A stretch of DNA of 64,000 nucleotides from Nostoc cf. commune SO-36 (GCF_023734775.1 NZ_AP025732.1:2424501-2488500), one strand, 5' to 3'; numbered from the stretch's first letter, positions 1 to 8,743 are shown. Numbers and translations: made by a program. The notes: generated by a model not told the origin, from the sequence alone.

Positions 1-2890
1 TGTTAGTGGTGGGATTTGCTTTTCGGAAAATCATGGGAGGTGATGAGTATTGAGGTGAAGGTTCATCCACATTACTTGTTTCGTTTTGAAGAGGATTAAG
101 CTGTGGAGAATTGAATATCGAAAGCTTTTGTCTACTAATATTCAACCCCAAGGAAGAAGGAATTAAAGAATTAGATATCTGAGGTGAGTCAGTCTCAGCA
201 CTTTTTAGTTGTAATGAAGTGTCTGGAAAAGAATCGACTTTAGTCGGAGTTTCTGGAGAGGTTGTTTCTTCTGATTCTTGAACATTGGGTGTCTGTAAAC
301 TGGGAAGGATGATATCGTGCGGTGTCCCACCAGTGTTGATGTGGTGTAGTAAAGGTAAATTCTTCTGTGCATCCCTGGTATTAATTACAAACTCTCCAGG
401 TGTAAGCATTGCAGGTACAGTATCGGAAGATGCTATCTGCTGACGATTTTCAACTGGGGAAGCTGTTACATGACCACCAGTAGCATAACCTTTAGGTGCT
501 GGCAAATTTTTTGCGATCGCATTTTGCTCAACTTCAGATGGTATGCTGACATTATTTTGCGTAGGAAATTCTGATTCTACTGTTTGTTCATTGTCAATAA
601 TTTGCCTGAAAATACTCTCAGTTTCTCCAATCTCAGGCGATATTGTGGTAATTATTGGTGTTTCACCAATCTCAGGCAATGTGGCGGGAAGTGGTGCGTA
701 GACGCCTAGTGGTTTATCATTAGACATCGCAGGTTGAACAATCTCAGGCGATATTGTGGTAATTATTGGTGTTTCACCAATCTCAGGCGATGTGGCGGGA
801 AGTGGTGCGTAGACGCCTAGTGGTCTATCGTTAGACATCGCAGGTTGAACAATCTCAGGCGATATTGTGGTAATTATTGGTGTTTCACCAATCTCAGGCG
901 ATGTGGCGGGAAGTGTTGGTGCGTATACGCCTAGTGGTCTATCGTTAGACATCGCAGGTTGAACAATCTCAGGTGATGTGGTGGTAATTATTGGTGTTTC
1001 ACCAATCTCAGGCAATGTGGCGGGAAGTGGTGCGTAAACGCCTAGCGGTTTATCGTTAAACATCGCAGGTTGAACAATCTCAGGTGATGTGGTGGTAATT
1101 ATTGGTGTTTCACCAATCTCAGGCGATGTGGCGGGAAGTGTTGGTGCGTATACGCCTAGCGGTTTGTCGTTAGACATTGCAGGTTCAACAATCTCAGGTG
1201 GTGCTAAGATTGGCTGAATTTCTGTAGACTCTCTGGTAGTATTCTCAACATTGCTGTCATGTTCCAATGAAGTCACATTTGCTGAGACATCTGAAACATT
1301 AACCGTCATAGCAGATTGTGACTCTAAAGTTACTAACTGTTCTTTGCTATCAGAGTTTCTAAATAAATTAGGTGTGTCTTCAACATCGGTTGAAGTAGGT
1401 GTTAGCTGAACAGGGCTACTAGCTGGAAACTCACTCAGAACATTAGAATCAATTTCTTGTTGTATTGTAATAGGGCTTTTTACAACTGAAGACTCATAAT
1501 TAGGTGCAACACCATCCGGTAGGGCAGAATAACCGTGCGCCCCTACGGTATTTTGATCGTTGCCCAAAGAATGCAGTAAAGTCGGTGCATCATCAACATT
1601 GGGTGAAGTAAGTGTTGACAACAAAGGTAGAGAATTATCAACAACAGCATTATCTGTAATAAAATTACTCGCAATGCTTTCTGATATCAAGTTTGGCTCA
1701 GTGGCTTTAATTGTCTCTAAATTAATATTTATATTTGCTGATTCTCCTTCCGACGATGGAGAAGTTAAAAATGGTGATACGTCTTTTTTTTGTATTAAAT
1801 TTGTCGATAAAGGGCTAGTTTGATTATCAACTACAGAAGGAAACCTATATGTTTCAATATGCTGTTGTGGCAGTGTTGGACTGAATGGGATATTTGAGAT
1901 ATTAACTGATTCTGATGTATCGGTAATTATTGGTTGCTCATTATCAGTAAAGTTACTATGCGGGAAAAATCCATGCTCTACATTATTATGCAAAGGAAAT
2001 TCGCCAAGCGAATTTTCTATTACTTCATTTGTATTATCATTTATTTTAATCTCTTTTTGTGATGGCAAAATACTTTTTTTAAAAGAAGACTCTGGAATAG
2101 GTAAGCTAGATGGTAACTCAGGGCTTGCTTGCAAACTATCGTTAGCAATATTATTGAATAAAACTGATTGTTCTTGAACAATAGGCAAATCTGATGCGGT
2201 TAAAATAGGCTTAATACTACTAACAAAATTTTGCTCATTTATAATATTATTGGAAGCTATTTCAAGTGGTAAAGTAGGTAATTTCAAATTATCTTTAACA
2301 GGCAGAGACTCATCTGATAATAGTAATCTATCTTCATGACGATTGATATCAATGTTACTGTCATCAACAAATTTACTAGCATTCTTAGCTACTGAAGATT
2401 TGACCGCTTTTTTAGATTTTGATTTTCTTTCTGGTGGCTTTTGAGATTTACTTGTTTTTATTGATTTAGATTTATCTTTAGTATTTATGTCTTGTTGTGT
2501 AACTTTAGCCGTATTCTTATCAATAAGATTTAGTTGTATATCTTGAGTGCTATTTCTTGCTAATTTAATAGTATTAATATGGCTATCTTCTGGTGATATT
2601 ATTGAATCAAAAGAATCAAGTTCTAGCGATGTAAGCTCACTATTGATATCCTGAGTATCCCAAGTATCCCAACCGATTACTGGTTGAATCGACTGTTCAT
2701 ATTTACGAGATAAGAAAAATTTTGAAGATGTGGCTAATGGTCGTTTAGTTTGTATTAAACTGACAAAATTACTTTGTGATTTCAAATAAGGAGAGTCTTT
2801 TCTCAACAACATTTTTTGAGGATGAGATAAAGATGTTATTGCCCCAAGGGGATGAATATTGTTTCCTAGTGGAGATTGAATAATTTGCAT
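1..2890 (-). CDS. Large repeat-rich eCIS-locus protein (partial, runs off left edge)
   Basis: An uninterrupted minus-strand frame runs from an ATG at 2890 to the window edge, at least 963 codons. It starts 22 bp after the stop of the tail-tube gene, so it is probably in the same operon. The N-terminal half is Ser/Thr/Asn-rich and looks disordered, with a Lys-rich stretch around residues 140-170. Around residues 560-760 are five tandem copies of a 38-39-residue unit (period 114-117 bp) containing PEIVQPAMSND and PLGVYAP. At residues 823-837 is DTVPAMLTPGEFVIN, a motif known from phage tape-measure proteins. I infer a structural or length-determining component of the injection particle. It could instead be a fibre or scaffold, and the missing C-terminus may hold the decisive domain. 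Confidence 0.75.
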   Translation of the reverse strand, partial: MQIIQSPLGNNIHPLGAITSLSHPQKMLLRKDSPYLKSQSNFVSLIQTKRPLATSSKFFLSRKYEQSIQPVIGWDTWDTQDINSELTSLELDSFDSIISPEDSHINTIKLARNSTQDIQLNLIDKNTAKVTQQDINTKDKSKSIKTSKSQKPPERKSKSKKAVKSSVAKNASKFVDDSNIDINRHEDRLLLSDESLPVKDNLKLPTLPLEIASNNIINEQNFVSSIKPILTASDLPIVQEQSVLFNNIANDSLQASPELPSSLPIPESSFKKSILPSQKEIKINDNTNEVIENSLGEFPLHNNVEHGFFPHSNFTDNEQPIITDTSESVNISNIPFSPTLPQQHIETYRFPSVVDNQTSPLSTNLIQKKDVSPFLTSPSSEGESANININLETIKATEPNLISESIASNFITDNAVVDNSLPLLSTLTSPNVDDAPTLLHSLGNDQNTVGAHGYSALPDGVAPNYESSVVKSPITIQQEIDSNVLSEFPASSPVQLTPTSTDVEDTPNLFRNSDSKEQLVTLESQSAMTVNVSDVSANVTSLEHDSNVENTTRESTEIQPILAPPEIVEPAMSNDKPLGVYAPTLPATSPEIGETPIITTTSPEIVQPAMFNDKPLGVYAPLPATLPEIGETPIITTTSPEIVQPAMSNDRPLGVYAPTLPATSPEIGETPIITTISPEIVQPAMSNDRPLGVYAPLPATSPEIGETPIITTISPEIVQPAMSNDKPLGVYAPLPATLPEIGETPIITTISPEIGETESIFRQIIDNEQTVESEFPTQNNVSIPSEVEQNAIAKNLPAPKGYATGGHVTASPVENRQQIASSDTVPAMLTPGEFVINTRDAQKNLPLLHHINTGGTPHDIILPSLQTPNVQESEETTSPETPTKVDSFPDTSLQLKSAETDSPQISNSLIPSSLGLNISRQKLSIFNSPQLNPLQNETSNVDEPSPQYSSPPMIFRKANPTTN
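618..1205 (-). repeat. Five tandem 114-117 bp coding repeats
   Basis: Direct repeats inside the large eCIS-locus gene, each encoding a 38-39-residue unit. Copies differ mainly by an optional Thr codon (APLPAT versus APTLPAT) and a few synonymous or conservative changes. This suggests recent amplification with the frame maintained. Confidence 0.85.
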
Positions 2891-2912
2891 ATTTATGATT
2901 TAAAATAGCTAA

Positions 2913-3437
2913 TTAGTTAGAAACGAAATATCCTGTTGTTTGATTCCGTTGTACAGAAACGCCTCCTCCTGTAGCTCTTGCAACTTGTAAGCCTTCATAA
3001 GCTAAAGTTAATTCTTCAATGGCAACTGCCTTACCATCGGCTTGGAGTGCAGGTGTTTTCCAGGTTATAGGAATAGCACCAATCAAAGTCCAACTCATCA
3101 TCGTTTCACCGGCTTGATTGAAAATCAAAATATTGACATTGCGTCGAGATGTTTTCTTTTGTTCATCAAAAACTGCATTTATCCAGTTCCAAAAACCTGG
3201 ATGATCGGTAAATCCACGTTTAAGAGTTACGTCTGCAAATTCTGTATGACCTAAATAAATTCTTTGCTGGTCGTTGACACCACCTTCCAGAAAAACATTT
3301 TTCTTAATTTGAACGCTTAATCCTGAACATTCAGCGAAAGATGCCGCAATAGAACTGTCTATCTCTACGTAGAACCGATTAGTAGTGACATAATTTAATT
3401 CGTGAGTAATGTTGCCATTGTTAGCGCCTGTAGCCAT
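2913..3437 (-). CDS. eCIS tail-tube protein (T4 gp19 family)
   Basis: Encodes about 174 residues starting MATGANNG. The sequence has the layout of the gp19-like tube family: an early NRFYVEIDSSIAASFAECSG strand region, a central GHTEFADVTLKRG segment, then FWNWINAVFD and a late EELTLAYEGL segment. These proteins stack as hexameric rings to form the inner tube of phage tails and contractile injection systems. I chose the ATG at 3437 rather than the in-frame GTG at 3446. It shares its A with the TGA of the upstream small gene (TGATG), and an AGGTGG ribosome-binding sequence lies about 5 bases upstream. That overlap suggests translational coupling. The sheath, baseplate and ATPase genes are not in this window and may lie to the left. 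Confidence 0.9.
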   Translation of the reverse strand: MATGANNGNITHELNYVTTNRFYVEIDSSIAASFAECSGLSVQIKKNVFLEGGVNDQQRIYLGHTEFADVTLKRGFTDHPGFWNWINAVFDEQKKTSRRNVNILIFNQAGETMMSWTLIGAIPITWKTPALQADGKAVAIEELTLAYEGLQVARATGGGVSVQRNQTTGYFVSN

Positions 3438-3676
3438 CACAACCACCTTTGAGAATCATAACTACCTATTCTTTCGCGCTGCGATCGCAAATCTTCTAGC
3501 ATAAGTTTATATACGTGTTCTGTAAGCTGGTTCATCAGCCGTGAGTCGTTGAGATATTTACTTGCCGTTTTAGCCGCCTTGGTAGCATCAGATGCCGCCG
3601 AAACCCCAGCGTAGCCAGCAGTACCGCCAACATCTCCATCGAAGGTGAAAAAAGTTTGTTGCTGTTTTGAGTCCAT
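3437..3676 (-). CDS. Small eCIS-locus protein of unknown function
   Basis: Encodes 79 residues. The first half is Gly/Ala-rich (GDVGGTAGYAGVSAAS). The second half is predicted to be helical and charged (LTEHVYKLMLEDLRSQRERIG). It is the first gene of the visible minus-strand operon and its stop overlaps the tube gene start by one base. Small helical proteins occur near tube genes in many eCIS loci, but I do not recognise this family, so the role is inferred from position only. Confidence 0.7.
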   Translation of the reverse strand: MDSKQQQTFFTFDGDVGGTAGYAGVSAASDATKAAKTASKYLNDSRLMNQLTEHVYKLMLEDLRSQRERIGSYDSQRWL

Positions 3677-3772
3677 AAATAAAAAACTCTCCCTAAATCC
3701 AGGCTAAAGGTACTGCATCAGAATCAAAAGTAGCCAAAAGTCGAACTTAGTGTTTGGTTGGATTTAGTTGAG

Positions 3773-3824
3773 GAATTGTGTTACAAGTGCGATCGCAGTA
3801 CCCTAGATGTTAGTAACAGCAAAA
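3773..3824 (+). promoter_or_regulatory. Upstream element shared by both DUF4157 cargo genes (copy 1)
   Basis: A stretch running from GAATTGTGTTA through AGTGCGATCGCAGTACCCTA to AACAGCAA ends about 35 bp before the cargo start at 3860. A closely similar stretch lies at 17820-17875, about 40 bp before the second cargo gene. It contains a HIP1 octamer. It may be a shared promoter/operator, or simply part of a duplicated 5' region. Confidence 0.5.
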
Positions 3825-3859
3825 TATTCATCTAGCTGCTTGGGCAACAGGATAAGAAA

Positions 3860-5635
3860 ATGAGAGAATACGTCAGCCGCAAGAAACAAGCTACTACAGG
3901 CTTCTCAATCCCATCCTTGAAACACCCGACACCCGGCTTTAGTTTAGAGTCGTCGGCAATTTCACGCCAAGCAGTTCCTGAAATACAACCACTCCCTAAA
4001 CCGATTACTCACGATATCAGTCGCATACCACTGCGTTCTCAAGCAAAGCTCTCAATTAGCCAGCCTGGAGACATTTACGAACAGGAAGCTGATAGCGTCG
4101 CACAACAAGTAATGCAAAGAATGGCACAACCTGTAAATCGCCAATCTATCCAACGAGAAGCATTGCCAGAGGATGAGGAAGAATTGCAGATGAAATCTCT
4201 GGACATTAGCACATTCCAACGAGAAGCATTGCCAGAGGAAGAAGAAGAATTACAGATGAAATCTCTGGACAGTAGCACGCTGCAACGAGAAGCATTGCCA
4301 GAGGATGAGGAAGAATTGCAAATGAAATCTCTGGACAGTAGCACGCTGCAACGAGAAGCATTGCCAGAGGATGAGGAAGAATTGCAGATGAAGCCGATGG
4401 TGCAGCGTCAGGCTGAGGCTGGGATGGCTGCTGCGCCAGACTTAGAAGCGTCCATTAACCAAGCACGGGGGGGTGGAGTGGCGATCGCAGACAACATCCG
4501 CGAACCGATGGAACAGGCATTTGGCGCTGATTTTAGTGGGGTAAAGGTTCACACAGATGGTCAATCAGACCAGTTGAATCGGTCAATTCAGGCGCGTGCT
4601 TTCACAACGGGACAGGATGTGTTCTTTCGGCAAGGGGAATATAATCCTGGGAGTCGGGGTGGACAAGAGTTGTTGGCGCATGAGTTAACCCATGTTGTGC
4701 AACAGAATGGAGGGGCAGTGATGCGATCGCCTCGATCACCGCAGCTATGTAATGATAGCCAAAATAAAATAGGCAACATGAGCATCCAACGACTTATCGA
4801 TCCTTATGAAACACAAACGCAATTTGTAAAGCGTTTTGGCGATGTTAAGAATAAGAAAGGCGTGAATGAGGCGCTTAAGAGATTATTTGAAGTTGCCAAA
4901 TTATCACCACACAAATACTCAGGTAACGATTTGGCAGAAGAATTGCATAAAAAAGGGCAATTAACAAACAAGAATATAAATGGACTAGTCGATGACCTGA
5001 ATAAAATTAAGTCAACAGACATGGATGAAGACTTATCAGGCGAACGAGGACATTCAATGGCACGGCACCTGACAATATCAGATAAAGATATGGAAAATAG
5101 ATTGCGAGGAAATAATGCAATCCCAGTGGCTACGAGGTTTTCCACAGAGCAAAATGCAGGCCGTATGGTTATGAAATATTATCGAATACTCAGTTCCAAG
5201 GTGCCACCGTTGGTGAAACAGCTAGTCAGGAAGACATGCTTAGAAGTATTGGATATCATAGCTTCGGATGAATACAGGACACTGCCAAACAATAATGCGA
5301 AAAGAGACCATTTGCGTGACGTAGTAGGGTTACAGACGACTATAGAAGAGGAGGCGTTTGATATCCAGTTCACCTGGGGATATGCCATACAGCCAGCCGG
5401 CGTAAGGATCAGGTGTGAATATGAAATACGGTCGATAGAAGAGTTTGTGAAAGAGCAATGGCGGTTGGATGCTGAAAGCGAGGAAGTAAAAAAGAATCCT
5501 TTAGACGAAATAGCAACCATGTATTCTGGCAGCAATACGCCAGTCATCGAAGTTCTGAATACGGATAATGAAGGCACACTTGTAGCAAAGATAGCTGCAT
5601 CACCCATAGACAAAATCGGAGTCACTCTTTTTTAG
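3860..5635 (+). CDS. DUF4157 (eCIS core domain) cargo protein with RNase A-like candidate tip
   Basis: 591 residues. Residues 1-95 match the N-terminus of the 2029-residue cargo encoded further right (HDISRIPLRSQAKLSI, GDIYEQEAD). Residues about 100-187 hold four copies of a 22-residue unit of the type REALPEDEEELQMKSLDSST. The DUF4157 domain follows (about 195-290) with a zinc-metallopeptidase HELTH motif at 274-278. This domain is known to be enriched on proteins loaded into extracellular contractile injection systems. The C-terminal 300 residues are the variable tip. GERGHSMARH near residue 400 followed by NAIPVATRFST resembles the His-containing start of bacterial RNase A-like toxin domains, but the match is partial. 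No obvious immunity gene follows. An AGGA ribosome-binding sequence precedes the ATG. It is divergent from the tube operon. Confidence 0.85.
   Translation: MREYVSRKKQATTGFSIPSLKHPTPGFSLESSAISRQAVPEIQPLPKPITHDISRIPLRSQAKLSISQPGDIYEQEADSVAQQVMQRMAQPVNRQSIQREALPEDEEELQMKSLDISTFQREALPEEEEELQMKSLDSSTLQREALPEDEEELQMKSLDSSTLQREALPEDEEELQMKPMVQRQAEAGMAAAPDLEASINQARGGGVAIADNIREPMEQAFGADFSGVKVHTDGQSDQLNRSIQARAFTTGQDVFFRQGEYNPGSRGGQELLAHELTHVVQQNGGAVMRSPRSPQLCNDSQNKIGNMSIQRLIDPYETQTQFVKRFGDVKNKKGVNEALKRLFEVAKLSPHKYSGNDLAEELHKKGQLTNKNINGLVDDLNKIKSTDMDEDLSGERGHSMARHLTISDKDMENRLRGNNAIPVATRFSTEQNAGRMVMKYYRILSSKVPPLVKQLVRKTCLEVLDIIASDEYRTLPNNNAKRDHLRDVVGLQTTIEEEAFDIQFTWGYAIQPAGVRIRCEYEIRSIEEFVKEQWRLDAESEEVKKNPLDEIATMYSGSNTPVIEVLNTDNEGTLVAKIAASPIDKIGVTLF
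4159..4404 (+). repeat. Four 66 bp coding repeats in the first cargo gene
   Basis: Each unit encodes 22 residues around EALPEDEEELQMKSL. The array is related in sequence to the 72 bp array of the second cargo gene (18213-19076) but differs in linker length. It lies between the shared N-terminus and the DUF4157 domain in both proteins. Confidence 0.9.
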
Positions 5636-5887
5636 AGCGATCGCTGATCTTGTAGGTTTTGTTGAGTGCGATCGCGTACCGTACCACCCAAACCTCAAAC
5701 AAAGCGATTGCCCGCACTCGACACCTTATCCCCCCAAGTGCGATCGCCTCTCTTGTAAAGTGTGTTAATGGTATGGGAGACGAGGGGGCGATCATGGATT
5801 GAGTGCGATCGCTTTTCAGAAATATATTAGGAATTCCCCCTCGCTATTAGTATAATAAAGATATATTTTTTATACCTTTTAGGCGAT

Positions 5888-6157
5888 GTGGAATTTGAGT
5901 TTGACGACGTTAAAAGCCAATCCAACTTAGCAAAGCACGGAATTAACTTTCTAGATGCACAAGAACTATGGGCTGATCCTGATCGAGTTGAAATCCCTGC
6001 TCGGATAGAATACGAACCAAGATTTCTGGTCATCGGTACAATCGCTCAACAATGCTAGTCAGCCATCATTACCTATCGAGAGAACAGAGTACGGATGATC
6101 TCAGTCCGACGATCGCGAAAAGAAGAGGTAGCAATTTATGAAAACAACAGAATTTGA
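5888..6157 (+). pseudogene. brnT: brnT ribonuclease toxin, interrupted by an in-frame stop
   Basis: The frame from GTG 5888 reads VEFEFDDVKSQSNLAKHGI, the typical BrnT start, then DAQELWADPD and EPRFLVIGTI. At 6056-6058 a TAG replaces the Trp codon expected in the family's conserved WSA(V/I)ITYR segment. The same frame then continues SAIITYRENRVRMISVRRSR and KEEVAIYE to a TGA at 6155. BrnT is a RelE-fold ribonuclease neutralised by BrnA. The antitoxin gene overlaps its 3' end. One base change therefore appears to have inactivated the toxin. Suppression or a sequencing error is possible. Confidence 0.8.
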
Positions 6158-6365
6158 TGCGAAATTTGATCAGGGGGAAGACATCACCGAATTTTTAGAC
6201 CTCTCCCAAGCCAAGCGTCCAGGACTAGAGCAAAAACGAGTCAACGTTGATTTCCCAGCCTGGATGATTGAAGCATTAGATTATGAAGCAAAGCGATTGG
6301 GTGTCACCCGTCAGTCAATTATTAAGGTATGGCTTGCAGAACGACTTGCACAGCTATCTCGCTGA
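6138..6365 (+). CDS. brnA: BrnA-type antitoxin
   Basis: 75 residues with a C-terminal ribbon-helix-helix-like segment (KRVNVDFPAWMIEALDYEAK, then VTRQSIIKVWLAERL), as in CopG/BrnA antitoxins. It overlaps the 3' end of the brnT remnant by 20 bases, the usual order for this module. The antitoxin binds BrnT and represses the operon in characterised systems. Here it appears intact while its toxin carries a premature stop. Confidence 0.85.
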   Translation: MKTTEFDAKFDQGEDITEFLDLSQAKRPGLEQKRVNVDFPAWMIEALDYEAKRLGVTRQSIIKVWLAERLAQLSR

Positions 6366-6722
6366 AGTGCGATCGCTCTTGTAGCACTACTGCATAGCCG
6401 CTAATAAACATATTCAAAGTGCGATCGCCTGATCTTGTAGGGTGCGTTAGTGCGATCGCGGATTTTGTAGGGTGCGTTAACGAAGTCTAACGCACCTTAT
6501 TGTTGCTAGTGCGATGCTCTCTCAATTTTCACCAAAAATGCGATCATTGGTCTTGTAGTGCGATCGCCTGTTGTGTTTTTGTGAATGCGTAGGCGCAGCC
6601 CACCGCAAGTATCGCCTTTATTGTGGGTTGGATTGAGGCAACGTAGCTTGCTTGCCGTAGGCTAACCCAGCAAATCCCCTATAATGGTTTATTAGCTAAG
6701 TTTTTAACTTATCAAAGACAGC
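6366..6722. other. Intergenic HIP1-rich repeat stretch
   Basis: No gene seen. The stretch is built of short repeats anchored on GTGCGATCGC and followed by variants of CTGATCTTGTAGGGTGCGTTA. It includes the intact form TAGGGTGCGTTAGTGCGATC (about 6438-6457), which matches the empty-site sequence of the nearby ISAzo13-type insertion. Confidence 0.7.
6558..6589 (+). repeat. HIP1-anchored dispersed repeat, copy 1
   Basis: Begins GTGCGATCGCCTGTTG and continues TGTTTTTGTGAATGCG. Near-identical copies lie at 8747-8784 and 16428-16465. Confidence 0.8.
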
Positions 6723-6950
6723 ATGACTAAACTGTTACAAAAAGCCTTCCAAGAAGCGCAAAAGCTTTCCGAAAATCTCCAAGACGAAATTGCTCAACAA
6801 CTGTTAGCAGATATTGAGAATGAGCTAAAATGGCAGGAAACCTTAGCAAATTCCGAGATTAATCTGGATATTCTCCAAAAAATGGCTCAATCAGCATTAA
6901 TTGAAGACCAAGAAGGTAAAACCGAAGAAAAAGGTTTTGGTGAGGAGTAA
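6723..6950 (+). CDS. Small antitoxin-like protein (RelE/ParE module partner)
   Basis: 75 residues, acidic and helical (LQKAFQEAQKLSENLQDEIA, then ADIENELKWQETLANSE). Short acidic proteins of this form are common antitoxins paired with RelE/ParE toxins in cyanobacteria. The stop TAA at 6948-6950 overlaps by one base the first codon of the downstream toxin frame. The family assignment rests on this context as much as on sequence. Confidence 0.75.
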   Translation: MTKLLQKAFQEAQKLSENLQDEIAQQLLADIENELKWQETLANSEINLDILQKMAQSALIEDQEGKTEEKGFGEE

Positions 6951-7225
6951 TAAGATCGTCTAAAACTAGGGCTTTTCGGCAAAGGTTTGCGGAATTACCG
7001 CCACGAATAAAGGAAACTGCCAAAAAGAACTACGAACTCTGGAAACAAAATCCATTCCATCCCAGTTTAGAATTTAAAGAAGTTAAGCCGAAAGAGAATA
7101 TTTGGTCAGTCAGAATTGGAATCGGATGGCGAGCGTTGGGAGTGATGAAAGCTGACGAACAGAAAATAGTGTGGTTCTGGGTCGGATCGCACGCTGAGTA
7201 TGACTTGCTTCTCAGTAAAAAATAA
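6950..7225 (+). pseudogene. RelE/ParE-family toxin frame lacking a normal start codon
   Basis: The frame encodes about 91 residues: FRQRFAELPPRIKETAKKNY, NPFHPSLEFKEV, WSVRIGIGWRALG and VWFWVGSHAEYDLL, a clear RelE/ParE-superfamily ribonuclease or gyrase-toxin pattern. The expected start position, spaced after GAGGAG, reads ATA (6950-6952) instead of ATG. No ATG, GTG or TTG occurs in frame upstream of the conserved core. The antitoxin stop would overlap this start in the usual TAATG fashion. I infer loss of the start by a G-to-A change. Rare ATA initiation cannot be excluded. Confidence 0.75.
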
Positions 7226-7433
7226 AAGTGCGATCGCCGATCTTGTAGGATGCGTTAATGAGAGTACGGCACTTTATTGTTGCTAATATTCGGTGTGTTA
7301 CGCGATCGCTAACACACCCTACGTAAATCAATGGTGCGATCGCTCGTACTCATAGAGACTGTCTTAAAAGTCAAGCGATCGCGCATATATGATAGTTGAT
7401 AAAGTGCGATCGCCTGATTTTGTAGGGTGCGTT

Positions 7434-7458
7434 AGGAACGAGGATTAAATAAGATCCA
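7434..7458 (+). repeat. Left terminal inverted repeat of ISAzo13-type element
   Basis: 25 bp starting AGGAACGAGGATTAAATAAG. It matches the reverse complement of 8720-8744 with one mismatch. Confidence 0.85.
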
Positions 7459-8743
7459 GAAATGGGTCATGCAATAATAAGCTGAATATGTCCATTGAAT
7501 TCTTCGATTCTATGACTCCGTATTCATCCGAGATTGAGCAGCAAATGCAACGACTATATTGGTCCTTAAGCGAGAAAGATCGTCGTCGCTATGCCGCGAT
7601 AGAATCCATCAAACTGGGATGGGGAGGAATAAGCTATGTCAGTAACCTATTTGGTTGCGATTATTATACGCTTCGCCTGGGGATGGAGGAGTTGGATGAT
7701 GAAGCAGCGATGAGTATGAGTAGAATTCGCCGCCAGGGTGGTGGGCGCAAATCAGCACTCTCGACAATTGTTGGTTTAGAAACAGTATTTTTACAAGTGT
7801 TGGCGCAGCATACAGCAGGTTCACCGATGGATGAAACGGTGAAATGGACTAACCTGACGCGCATTGAAATTGCCGAGTTGTTACAGGAGGAAGGGATAGA
7901 GGTGAGTGTAACGGTGGTAGATCAACTCTTGGAACGCCATCACTACCGCAGACGCAAAGCTCAAAAGCGTTTAAGCACTGGAGCGCATCCCCAGCGCAAT
8001 GAACAGTTTGAAAATATTGAAGAGTTGATTGAAACCTATCAAGCCGCAGGCAATCCTGTGATCAGCATGGATACAAAAAAAAGAACTGATTGGGGGGTTA
8101 TATCGAGCCGGGAAGTTGTATACCCAAGCCGAGATAGAAGTGTTTGACCATGATTGGCCTACCTTAGCTGAGGGCGTAGTGATTCCGCATGGGTTGTATG
8201 ACCTGTCCCTCAATGAGGGTTACATCCAGATTGGAATCAGTCATGACACGGGTGAGTTTGCCTGTGATTCACTGCGCTATTGGTGGAAGCACTATGGTTC
8301 AAAGCACTATCAGACTGCTAATTCCATCCTGTTGCTGTGCGATGGGGGTGGTAGTAACAATTCTCGCCATTATCTGTAAAAGCCAAGATTTACAAGCCTT
8401 GGTGAATGAGTTAGGGATTGAAATTCGCATTGCTCATTATCCCCCATACACCTCAAAATACAACCCTATTGAACATCGCTTGTTTCCTCATGTGACTCGT
8501 GCTTGTCAGGGGGTCATTTTTGAGAGTGTTGAGATAGTCGAGGAGTTAATTGCAAAAACTAAGACGAAATCAGGGCTTCAGGTATTTACAACGATCTTAG
8601 ATGGCGTATACAAGACCGGTCGCAAAGTCACAGAGGAGTTTAAGCAGATGATGGAGATTGTATTTGACGATTATTTGCCGCAATGGAATTATACAGCCGT
8701 ACCGCAGATCCGATAATTATGGATCTTATTTAATCCTCATTCC
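7435..8743 (+). mobile_element. ISAzo13-family insertion sequence (decayed)
   Basis: About 1.3 kb bounded by near-perfect 25 bp inverted repeats and flanked by TTA on both sides, a likely 3 bp target duplication. Removing it with one TTA restores TAGGGTGCGTTAGTGCGATC, a sequence present intact around 6438. The transposase inside carries frame disruptions. The recognisable ends and target site suggest a fairly recent insertion. Confidence 0.8.
7488..8716 (+). pseudogene. ISAzo13-family transposase, frameshifted
   Basis: Three consecutive frames together give a full ISAzo13-type transposase. The first (7488 to about 8085) has RRQGGGRKSALS, HPQRNEQFENI and PVISMDTKK. The second has LIGGLYRAGKLYTQAEIEV and WWKHYGSKHY and ends at a stop at 8377-8379. 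The third has QDLQALVNELGIEIRIAHYP, YTSKYNPIEHRLFPHV and the C-terminus. The first shift falls in a run of eight A before G, which could be a slippery site. The second coincides with CTGTAAAAGCC, where a stop and an extra base both occur, so the gene is probably dead. Confidence 0.85.

Noticed and set aside
1560..1823. Plus-strand frame of 87 codons in the left-edge region
   Set aside because: Lies inside the uninterrupted minus-strand eCIS-locus frame and has no recognisable features.
8078..8095. A8 run as proof of programmed frameshifting in the ISAzo13-type transposase
   Set aside because: A second lesion downstream (stop plus extra base near 8378) would still inactivate it, so decay is the simpler reading.
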